A stretch of DNA of 64,000 nucleotides from Pseudomonas sp. ADAK13 (GTDB taxonomy: Bacteria; Pseudomonadota; Gammaproteobacteria; Pseudomonadales; Pseudomonadaceae), in the NCBI RefSeq assembly GCF_012935715.1, contig NZ_CP052860.1:1302001-1366000 (forward strand), given 5' to 3'. Position 1 is the stretch's first letter. Every line of letters starts with the position of its first letter. Position numbers and translations under genes: made by a program. The notes under the pieces were generated by a model. It was given only the letters and a program-made list of their open reading frames with translations, had not been told where the DNA came from and did no database searches. Below are positions 49,397 to 56,160 of this stretch, one piece after another.

Positions 49397-50824
49397 CTAC
49401 ATCTCCAGCTCAACACATTGAACACGTCCTCTATTGAAAAATCTTATTTTCCCTTGGCTATACAGTTCATCCAACGCTTTATTCAAGCGAATTTTCTCTC
49501 TCATTTTATTGGGACCATACTGGCGAATGTAGTTTTTAGATACCCAACTACCGTCCCTACTCAAAAGAGGCCACAACCACTTCCTCAGCTCTACAGCATC
49601 TAATTTCTCTTGTGCCTCGGGTAAAAAAAGATCATAAAATTCATCAGAGCACCAAAGGCAAAAATCGACCGAAAACTTAAGCGTTCTCAACGACACGTCA
49701 CCCTCAAAACCTTCAAAGCAATGTAAGAGGGCCGCCACTCTAGCAATATTATCAGCCAGTTTTGAAGCGTGATCGCCCATTCGATAAAAGCGTCCCCCCG
49801 TTTTAATTCCAGATTCAATAGCATTGTAAGCTTTCAGCCACACTTCACTAGCCTCCGGAGAGAAGCTAATAGTTTTTCGATTTGGAAAGGATGCCTCCAA
49901 CAAAGCAGTGTTCATTTCAAGAAGCTCGACCAGCCGTACAGAAAACTTATCGAGATGCTCCCAAGAAACAGTTTCATTTTTAATAAGCCTAGTACCCTGA
50001 GTCGATTTTGGCCAACAAACTAAAAATCTAGCCCAGAGACCTGAACCACGAGACTTTTCTCCAGCACTCTTGATATATTCACTGAATGCACTTCCTTGCG
50101 ACATTATCGAAATAGTCAGGCGCCCTCCAACAATCTCATAACTTTCAGATGTTTTACGATCAACAGTTACGGAATCCCCACTCCAAATAGCATTATGTTT
50201 GGATAAGTCAGCTAATGCCCGACCATTAAGAACTCCACCTCCCTCACTCGACACCAATCCAGCCGTTGGTAAGTTTTGAAAGAGCCCCAGAAATAGAGCT
50301 TCAGAAGTAGCGTCTTCGTATAGCATCTTAAACTGCTTAGGTTTCAACGGCCGAGCAAAGCCGTGCTCGATCAATCGACGTTCAGCTTCTTCCGAACATC
50401 GTTCATCTTGGGTTAGCTTAGCTATCTGCTTAAGTATTACCTTATTTTTTGTTTCCCATATTTTCGACTTTGATTCCCACTCCTTTAGGCCGGATTGGCA
50501 TGCTGTCCCTTTCATTTTTTGAAACTGACGAATCGGTTCAAAAAAAAGGTTTTCTGCTGTTGACTTTCGCTCTCCCGAATCCGCAATAGATAACAGCATT
50601 AGCGATATAGGAACGCATTGCCCAATTGGCTTGCGGACATCACAAAGTCCCTGAACACCCACGGCAATCGCAGCCAAAGCCCCAAAAAAAATTAGTGGTC
50701 GTGGAGCTTGTATGTTGTTTTCGGCCTCATCCACAGCCGCCCTCAAGATAGGCAGGCATCCTAATGACGGGAAATGATCTCCAATTTCCGGTAACACTCG
50801 CTCCCGATAACGGTCAGTGCTCAT
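49397..50824 (-). CDS. DUF3987 (YfjI-like) P-loop protein
   Basis: 475-aa protein of the DUF3987 group found in satellite prophages and plasmid-like elements (E. coli CP4-57 YfjI). A P-loop-type motif IADSGERKSTAENLFF lies near residue 80; GLVSSEGGGVLNGR and TVDRKTSESYEI follow in the order seen in the family. A helicase/primase-like role in element replication is commonly supposed. ATG 50824 overlaps the upstream regulator's stop as ATGA. Confidence 0.85.
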   Translation of the reverse strand: MSTDRYRERVLPEIGDHFPSLGCLPILRAAVDEAENNIQAPRPLIFFGALAAIAVGVQGLCDVRKPIGQCVPISLMLLSIADSGERKSTAENLFFEPIRQFQKMKGTACQSGLKEWESKSKIWETKNKVILKQIAKLTQDERCSEEAERRLIEHGFARPLKPKQFKMLYEDATSEALFLGLFQNLPTAGLVSSEGGGVLNGRALADLSKHNAIWSGDSVTVDRKTSESYEIVGGRLTISIMSQGSAFSEYIKSAGEKSRGSGLWARFLVCWPKSTQGTRLIKNETVSWEHLDKFSVRLVELLEMNTALLEASFPNRKTISFSPEASEVWLKAYNAIESGIKTGGRFYRMGDHASKLADNIARVAALLHCFEGFEGDVSLRTLKFSVDFCLWCSDEFYDLFLPEAQEKLDAVELRKWLWPLLSRDGSWVSKNYIRQYGPNKMREKIRLNKALDELYSQGKIRFFNRGRVQCVELEM

Positions 50825-51117
50825 TTCTGGCCCGCCCGCAAAACCGCAGCACCTGCTACTATTCTTGAATCAATCCAAAGGCAGATATCCGACTCGATCC
50901 AACCTATAGCCCCCCTTGCGCCTACCGACAGCTTTATCGGACGTGGAAAAGCAGGGTTGTATCGTGGCGAACATGGGTTCATCCAGTCGTAGACCGTCGA
51001 CCGCCCCACCCCAAGGCGCTCTTGCAACTTCTTCAAACGCAAGACCCGAATGAATGTCTTGCTTTCCCCTTCCTGATCCAAAAAATTACGATTTTTTTCA
51101 TCTTCAACTGCACGCAT
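50821..51117 (-). CDS. AlpA-like excisionase/regulator
   Basis: 98-aa protein with a winged-helix/MerR-type DNA-binding segment, RLKKLQERLGVGRSTVYDWM followed by FPRPIKLSVGARGAIGWIESDICLW, the AlpA/excisionase (Phage_AlpA) pattern. AAGGAGGG precedes ATG 51117. Coupled to the DUF3987 gene by ATGA. AlpA homologues activate integrase or excision in P4-like elements, which fits the nearby int. Confidence 0.85.
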   Translation of the reverse strand: MRAVEDEKNRNFLDQEGESKTFIRVLRLKKLQERLGVGRSTVYDWMNPCSPRYNPAFPRPIKLSVGARGAIGWIESDICLWIDSRIVAGAAVLRAGQK

Positions 51118-51298
51118 CGCGCCACCCTCCTTTAGAAATTTGTGATGACGCAATGCTACCCAGCTGAACTTTTTATTTAACCCCGCCCGCTTGCGCTCCT
51201 CGCGTACCGCAAGCGCACCCCTTGAAATAAAAATAAAAACATGGCAGGAAAAACCTCAGAAGATTCTATTTATTCACTCGGCAATTACCTCCCGCACT

Positions 51299-51329
51299 GC
51301 TATTTCCGCTACGAATAGCGGAAATAGCA
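51299..51329. repeat. Short perfect inverted repeat
   Basis: CTGCTATTTCCGCTA and TAGCGGAAATAGCAG are perfect 15-base complements separated by CGAA, giving a strong hairpin with a tetraloop-like tip. No T-run follows. Could terminate transcription entering the AlpA/DUF3987 operon from upstream or be an IS-associated end. Confidence 0.6.
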
Positions 51330-51420
51330 GGGGCTGACTACCGACAATGCAAAAGCTGCTGGTAGTGGTCTGAGGCCGCACCCCATTTAGGCGAGAATGC
51401 GCGCCAGATCGAGGTGTCAG

Positions 51421-51539
51421 ATGACCAAACGACGCCGTTCATTTTCTGCTGAACTCAATCGCGAGGCTGCCGACCTCCTGCTCAAGCAAAACTACAGCTA
51501 ACTCGAAGCCAGCCGTTCACTCCGTGCCAGCGATTCCGC
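51421..51539 (+). pseudogene. IS3-family transposase orfA fragment
   Basis: Starting at ATG 51421 the frame reads MTKRRRSFSAELNREAADLL and matches the first 40 residues of IS3-family OrfA, then hits an in-frame TAA at 51499 (after QNYS) and continues LEASRSLRASDS before similarity stops. OrfB and the right end are absent. A decayed insertion, inferred from family similarity. Confidence 0.75.
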
Positions 51540-51638
51540 ATGCCCTTCAAATAAAAACACCGATCATGTCCGTTGAGCTGGCTCGTTGGATCAGGACAGC
51601 AATGCAACTCATCAAGCGCCAGATCCCTAAGTAAGGGG

Positions 51639-52307
51639 TCATCTCTTACTACTACCAAATCCATGCTGACCAGATCCAAACACCTTCGTAGCAACCTTGC
51701 AGAGGTAGCTGGCACGTCGAAACAAGTCAGGCAGAACATCCTCCTCGCCATCAGGAATATCCCTATCTACGCGATACGTTGCGTTATTCGGGATTTCTAC
51801 CAAACCATCAACCAGATCGACCGATACCCCCAAAGCACTCGCCCATGCCTCGCTCAAGCGACTGAACATGTTGATCCGCTCAGAACAAATGCGGCCAACA
51901 GTGTAGAAGGCATCACGATTGAGCAGAATCAACAGATGGTAGTGAGGTCTTCCACGCTGTCCCTGCTCCCTTGCCCAGACAAACCGAACCTTGCAGCGAT
52001 GGGCGTACTTGTTATTTTCTAGCGCCCTGGATCGATTGTGCTGGATCTTCGATTTGAATGAAGCGATGAACCTGCTGATGACTTCATTGGTAGAAACGTA
52101 ATCGTCCAGTCCAACATCATGGGGAAGACGCAGATCCACCCTGAACGCTAGCACCCTTGGGTACTGGTTAAAGGTCAGATCAATAGTGCGCTTTAGATCA
52201 GCCAGGTATTCACGGATGAATGGACCTTTTTCGATCATCACTGGCAAGCCTTCGAAGGTGTCGGTGTAGTGCAGATGAAGGTTTGGGTTATCGGAGTGAC
52301 GACGCAT
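51639..52307 (-). CDS. HUH replication protein, inovirus Gp2 / YfjJ-YagK-like
   Basis: 222-aa protein with the HUH pair in GRPHYHLLILLN, preceded by LAFRVDLRLP and followed by a DLFRRASYLCKVATK segment with the candidate catalytic Tyr. This is the pattern of the inovirus-type Gp2/DUF3296 proteins of cryptic prophages, which nick DNA for rolling-circle replication. Start uncertain: ATG 52307 is preferred over 52343. It is transcribed toward the IS relic; GC content is lower than core. Suggests that the island contains or derives from a rolling-circle element. Confidence 0.82.
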   Translation of the reverse strand: MRRHSDNPNLHLHYTDTFEGLPVMIEKGPFIREYLADLKRTIDLTFNQYPRVLAFRVDLRLPHDVGLDDYVSTNEVISRFIASFKSKIQHNRSRALENNKYAHRCKVRFVWAREQGQRGRPHYHLLILLNRDAFYTVGRICSERINMFSRLSEAWASALGVSVDLVDGLVEIPNNATYRVDRDIPDGEEDVLPDLFRRASYLCKVATKVFGSGQHGFGSSKR

Positions 52308-52833
52308 GGTTAGTACTCTTGGGTTAGATTCATACCTCCGCACCCTGAGTACTTTTTAACCGGCTGCCATGACCATCCTTCCTACTTGTCGACCATCTGT
52401 CTTATGACGCTAGACGATGTCAAATGTGATTTGATCGTCGTAGGCAGCGTTGAGGACATATAGGTACTAGCAACCTTATTCAAAAATAATAACTCTATAT
52501 GAGTACTGAGATCTATAGTACTTCGCTGTATACCCCCAGAGTTATCTAGGTGTATAGCCCAATAGTCTTTTAGTACAAAGCATATTACCCGTACCGAGAA
52601 AATCATTGTTGAGAACCACTCAGATGCAGCACCAAAAACTCTAACCATGCGTTAATTTTTTGACAACTTCTTACTCTGGCAAAAAAACATTGTTGTAATG
52701 CGGAGTAGCTTAGGGCGCCCTAAGCTAGACGTCTTCGAAGGTATGACGCTATATTTAAAAAAAACTAATCAGATGCCAAAAAAACTCAGCCCTACATCAC
52801 CGGCATGACATCCCCTTCATGGAGCTTCAAAAC
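52308..52833. other. AT-rich non-coding gap with 22-bp palindrome
   Basis: 526 bases upstream of the divergent HUH gene and the zinc-ribbon gene. It is AT-rich, with no ORF that has a ribosome site. It holds a 22-bp perfect palindrome (52706-52727). A likely place for divergent promoters and possibly the nick site or double-strand origin of the HUH protein. Confidence 0.55.
52706..52727. repeat. 22-bp perfect palindrome
   Basis: TAGCTTAGGGC followed by GCCCTAAGCTA, a perfect 22-base palindrome without spacer. Candidate operator, resolution site or replication-origin element; function inferred from position only. Confidence 0.75.
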
Positions 52834-53160
52834 ATGTCATTGCTGTGCCCTCGCTGTACCTCACCCAAAATCGCCTCTCTCCACCAAGCCATGAAAATCG
52901 CAGCAGTCATCGGTACGGTGGGCGGTGCCGCACACGGCGTCAGTGCCGCACTTGCTGGACAAGCAAGTACCACCGTCGGCGCTATTGTCGGCCCGTTCGG
53001 AGTCATTCTCGGAGCTGTTTCCGGTGTCATCTTCGGCGGGCTAGTCGCTGGAGCTGGTGGCTGCGCATTGGGCGCTCAACTTGGCGATAGACTCGACCGC
53101 CACTTCCTCGCACAGAATCTCTGCCTGACCTGTGAGCATCGGTTCAATCTACCGGCTTAG
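52834..53160 (+). CDS. Small zinc-ribbon / glycine-zipper protein
   Basis: 108 aa from ATG 52834 (an upstream ATG at 52819 is in frame). Two CxxC pairs flank the protein: LLCPRC near the start and LCLTCEHRF near the end, forming a plausible zinc ribbon. Between them is a Gly/Ala-rich segment (AAVIGTVGGAAHG to AGAGGCALGAQLG) that looks like a membrane-inserting glycine zipper. No function is known to me. Small genes of this type recur next to DUF932 genes in Pseudomonas islands. Confidence 0.75.
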   Translation: MSLLCPRCTSPKIASLHQAMKIAAVIGTVGGAAHGVSAALAGQASTTVGAIVGPFGVILGAVSGVIFGGLVAGAGGCALGAQLGDRLDRHFLAQNLCLTCEHRFNLPA

Positions 53161-53251
53161 TCCGTTCTCCCCTTCTCTCTTCTAGTACGTCCCAACAGTG
53201 CCATGCGATGCGTGGCACTTATGCCGACTTGCACCCCAAGGAATCGTAATC

Positions 53252-54220
53252 ATGGCTCATTTTATCGAAACAATGGCTTACGTTGGCGCAACACCGTGGC
53301 ATGGCCTTGGCAGTCAACTGACTCAAAAGCAGCCTATTGAAATCTGGCAGCGCGAGGCGGGTATGGATTGGCAGATTCAGGAAAGCGCTGTTCACTTCAA
53401 GTCCGATTCCATTGGACATCTGGGAACCATTCACTCGTTCCCGGAGCAAAAGGTGCTGTACCGGTCCGATACCAAAGCTCCGCTATCAGTGGTCTCCAAT
53501 CGCTACCAGGTTGTACAGCCGCGTGACGTCTTGGAGTTCTACCGAGATCTGAGCGAAGTCTCGGGCTACCATCTGGAAACAGCTGGCGTATTGAAAGGCG
53601 GTCGTAAGTTCTGGGCACTCGCCAGGACGGGGCAAGCGACCGTGCTGAAGGGAAATGATCAAGTGAACGGCTATCTGCTATTAGCCACCTCATGTGACGG
53701 CACGCTAGCCACCACAGCGACTCCCACCACTGGTCGCGTAGTCTGCAACAACACGCTTACCATCTCCCTGAGTGGTGCCACCCGCGCCATCAAGGTTCCA
53801 CACAGCACGCGTTTTGATCCTCAAACAATGAAAAATCAGTTAGGTATAGCCGTCTCGCAATGGGACGAATTCATGTACCGGATGCGCACCCTCGCCGAAC
53901 GTAAGGTTAAGTGGCCTGAGGCAATGAGCTTCTTTATGGACGTACTGTGTGACACCCGAGCCCATGACCCTATTCCCGCTGTACTGCCCAACAAACGAGC
54001 GATGGAAAAGGTGCAAAGCCTATACGAAGGAAAGGGCCGAGGGGCTGATCTGGAATCCGCCCGTGGCACCGCATGGGGTCTGTTGAATGCATTGACTGAA
54101 TACGTTGATCACGAGCGTAGGGCCAGAAGCTCAGAGTACCGGGTAGATTCAGCCTGGTTCGGTCAGGGCGCGGCAATCAAACAACGCGCCCTAGACTCTG
54201 CTCTTCGATTGGTAGCCTAA
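53252..54220 (+). CDS. DUF932 phage/plasmid-like protein
   Basis: 322-aa member of the DUF932 (phage/plasmid-like TIGR03299) family. The diagnostic N-terminus MAHFIETMAYVGATPWHGLG is present, then LSVVSNRYQVVQPRDVLEFY, GGRKFWALARTG and VVCNNTLTISLSG. Members occur on plasmids and integrative elements; molecular role unknown. AAGGAATC precedes ATG 53252. Confidence 0.9.
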   Translation: MAHFIETMAYVGATPWHGLGSQLTQKQPIEIWQREAGMDWQIQESAVHFKSDSIGHLGTIHSFPEQKVLYRSDTKAPLSVVSNRYQVVQPRDVLEFYRDLSEVSGYHLETAGVLKGGRKFWALARTGQATVLKGNDQVNGYLLLATSCDGTLATTATPTTGRVVCNNTLTISLSGATRAIKVPHSTRFDPQTMKNQLGIAVSQWDEFMYRMRTLAERKVKWPEAMSFFMDVLCDTRAHDPIPAVLPNKRAMEKVQSLYEGKGRGADLESARGTAWGLLNALTEYVDHERRARSSEYRVDSAWFGQGAAIKQRALDSALRLVA

Positions 54221-54286
54221 CGTTTTCCCCTCCACAGCTTTTGAGCACTTTCCGCTCAAGCAGCTTTACGCCTGAAGGAAATCGCG

Positions 54287-54472
54287 ATGAACGTAATACG
54301 CTTTATCGGCCTACTTTTTCTGTTTTTCGGAATACTGGCCAGCTGTGTATTGGCCGTCTTGCTTGTGTTCATCCTGGTGCGGTTTTGGCCATTGCTGATC
54401 GCTGTGCTGCTCGCATGCCTAATATTTGAAGCTATAGCAAGGAAGGCTGAAACACCAGCAGAGTCAGCCTGA
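54287..54472 (+). CDS. Small hydrophobic membrane protein
   Basis: 61 aa with two closely spaced membrane segments (about residues 4-28 and 32-50), very rich in Leu, Val and Phe. AAGGAAATCGCG precedes ATG 54287, a good ribosome site, so it is probably translated. Overlaps the convergent repressor gene by 9 bases. Function unknown. Confidence 0.65.
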   Translation: MNVIRFIGLLFLFFGILASCVLAVLLVFILVRFWPLLIAVLLACLIFEAIARKAETPAESA

Positions 54473-54781
54473 GGGCGTAGCGACAAGCAACTCATCAAGC
54501 CTACTCATCAGCTCCACGCGCCCAAACGTATCAAGCTGATGAAACTTGACCAGCAACTCTGCTTCATCATCCTCAACGGCATAAAAAAATGCTGCTGGTA
54601 CGTTGAGCACCTTGCTCAAACGCTCGACAAAGTCAGGAGCTGGAACCCGCTTTCCCAGCTCATAGCGGTTCATGCGAGTACTCGCAGACATCTCATCCAG
54701 ACCAGCATCCAACCCCAGTCGCTCCTGCGATAAGCCTGCCTGCACACGCGCCTGCTTTATGCGCTTTCCCAAGACCGACAT
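54464..54781 (-). CDS. XRE-family transcriptional repressor
   Basis: 105-aa HTH protein: SVLGKRIKQARVQAGLSQERLGLDAGL and ASTRMNRYELGKRVP give the helix-turn-helix (about residues 5-60), followed by a short acidic dimerisation tail (YAVEDDEAELLVKFHQLD). ATG 54781 matches family starts; a GTG at 54829 would place the start against the operator. Divergent from the exported-protein gene, with a perfect inverted repeat between them, so it likely represses both. Confidence 0.85.
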   Translation of the reverse strand: MSVLGKRIKQARVQAGLSQERLGLDAGLDEMSASTRMNRYELGKRVPAPDFVERLSKVLNVPAAFFYAVEDDEAELLVKFHQLDTFGRVELMSRLDELLVATPSG

Positions 54782-54830
54782 GCACACGACCCATTTGCCA
54801 AAAAGGCATCGTGATTGCTTGTCTTTCACC

Positions 54831-54855
54831 CGATACTACCGATTTGGTAGTATCG
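54831..54855. promoter_or_regulatory. Operator of the XRE repressor
   Basis: Perfect inverted repeat CGATACTACC-GATTT-GGTAGTATCG (10-bp arms, 5-base spacer) in the divergent promoter region between the repressor and the exported-protein gene. Shape and place are those of an XRE dimer site. Confidence 0.75.
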
Positions 54856-54952
54856 ACCTCAGCTACGCACCCAGCGAGTCTCCGAGACGAGGTAAATCCC
54901 TCGGTTATGCATCAAGACTTCGCTGATTTTTAACTTTGCAAGGAAGGCCTCC

Positions 54953-55579
54953 ATGAAACGCTCAACGCTTGTCTTACTCCCTTTTTTGATGATTCTTGGC
55001 AGCGCGGTACAAGCTCAAGACGATGTAGCAGCGTGCTCTCTAATTCGGATAGATCAGTACTATGGGCTGAAAGAGTGGGATTGCCGCGTTCCAAACACCC
55101 CGGTCCGAATTAGCAACATCTACACGGACAAGGAAGGTCAGAAGCGTGTAGAGAGCATCAGCAGCCAGCAAAATGCTATGTGTGATGAGCAGGGAGTTTG
55201 TTCAAACTCGGGGAATTTTGCGGGAAATGCGCCAGCGGGAAGTTATCACTACACCTTCGGTTGGTATTTGGGACCAGACACTCAAGGTAATCCAGTGTCT
55301 TATAGGAGTGGAACAGGGCCAGGATTTGGCGGAAAACACTTCACAGCCGCTGAAGAATCTAGATTAGCTAAAACTCTCCCCGATGTTGTTTGCATGCCGA
55401 CTGCCAGCTTTAACTGCTCAATTGATGACAAAGAAATAGAAGACGAAGATTTACCTAAATACCTACCGATAGTACAAGAGCAAGACGTCAAAAGTGCTGG
55501 CGGAAGCTGCCAAAGCATTCCATTGTGCTACGATAAACACATGAAACTTCTGGGACTAAACAAAAAATACTTTAAGTAG
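54953..55579 (+). CDS. Exported protein of unknown function
   Basis: 208 aa with a Sec signal peptide (MKRSTLVLLPFLMILGSAVQAQ, predicted cut after AQA at about residue 21; shown here in parts: MKRSTLVLLPFLM, SAVQAQ). The mature part contains about eight cysteines in spaced pairs (for example ACSL, WDCRVP, AMCDEQGVCSN, VCMPTASFNC, GSCQSIPLC), suggesting a disulfide-rich periplasmic or secreted protein. No family recognised. AAGGAAGG precedes ATG 54953. Transcribed away from the XRE gene across its operator, so it is probably repressor-controlled cargo of the island. Confidence 0.72.
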   Translation: MKRSTLVLLPFLMILGSAVQAQDDVAACSLIRIDQYYGLKEWDCRVPNTPVRISNIYTDKEGQKRVESISSQQNAMCDEQGVCSNSGNFAGNAPAGSYHYTFGWYLGPDTQGNPVSYRSGTGPGFGGKHFTAAEESRLAKTLPDVVCMPTASFNCSIDDKEIEDEDLPKYLPIVQEQDVKSAGGSCQSIPLCYDKHMKLLGLNKKYFK

Positions 55580-55608
55580 ATTAATTTGCAAAAATACCAA
55601 TACGAAAT

Positions 55609-55640
55609 CCAGTGCATAACTGCGTGTTATTATGCGCTGG
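55609..55640 (+). terminator. Hairpin after the exported-protein gene
   Basis: CCAGTGCATAA (55609-55619) pairs with TTATGCGCTGG (55630-55640), one G-U position, 10-base loop, 30 bases after the stop codon. No T tract, so weak as a terminator. Confidence 0.5.
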
Positions 55641-56009
55641 ATGGGCGTAAAGGTTATACACGCTCACCTTCATCAGCGTGCTTGTAAAAGAATCAGCAAT
55701 ATTGTCGGCTGTAATTCAGACTGCGACTTTCGCCGATCCTGATCCCGTTAGCATTCCTTTATTACTCCCTCAATGGCTTATCAGGCGCTTCCCTTGCGTC
55801 TGATAAGGCAGAAATCGGATGGGAAGCCTTCTGTCTGCCTAAATTCATTTTTGACCGAAATCCAGAATCTCTAAGAGGGCATGGATTACTCATGTCGAAG
55901 CTTTCGGAGCGAATCACGAACGTTGCGGCTATAAACTCCCATCAATTAATAAGCCTCTCACCAATCGACGAACGCACCTGATACGAATAGCTCTCCGCAA
56001 AATACTGTA

Positions 56010-56015
56010 TATAAT
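56010..56015 (+). promoter_or_regulatory. Candidate -10 box for the methyltransferase operon
   Basis: Perfect TATAAT about 145 bases upstream of the methyltransferase ATG. No good -35 hexamer lies 16-18 bases upstream, so the assignment is tentative. Confidence 0.35.
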
Positions 56016-56160
56016 CACAGCATAAAATCATACGTCCGAAACACCTGGACCTGTCTGCTTACTCTTCAATACTATCGCTCGGTAGCGTCTGAAGAGGCCA
56101 GCATAGGGCTGTGCTTAAGAGATATCACCCGGATTTCAACGCGGCTGAAGGAGCTCAATC

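Larger units (their letters stand above)
51118..51638. other. Gap with an insertion-sequence relic
   Basis: 521 bases without an intact gene. The middle part carries the IS3 orfA remnant at 51421; the first half contains a short direct/inverted CTATTTCCGCT / AGCGGAAATAG pair (about 51299-51329). I see nothing else that reads as a gene. Confidence 0.6.
55580..56160. other. Gap upstream of the methyltransferase operon
   Basis: 581 bases. Near the left end a CCAGTGCATAA/TTATGCGCTGG hairpin (55609-55640) may end the exported-protein transcript. A second imperfect stem (CTTATCAG at 55777 with CTGATAAG at 55800) lies in the middle. A short frame at 55892-55981 (MSKLSERITNV, 29 codons) lacks support as a gene. 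A good TATAAT box is at 56010. No tRNA or vsr-type gene is seen. Confidence 0.6.

Noticed and set aside
52382..52648. 88-codon minus-strand frame in the AT-rich gap
   Set aside because: No ribosome site, odd composition (VRVICFVLKD) and no family; open frames of this size occur by chance in AT-rich DNA read this way.
55892..55981. 29-codon frame MSKLSERITNV upstream of the methyltransferase
   Set aside because: Only a weak ribosome site and no conservation argument; could be a leader peptide, but there is nothing to support that.
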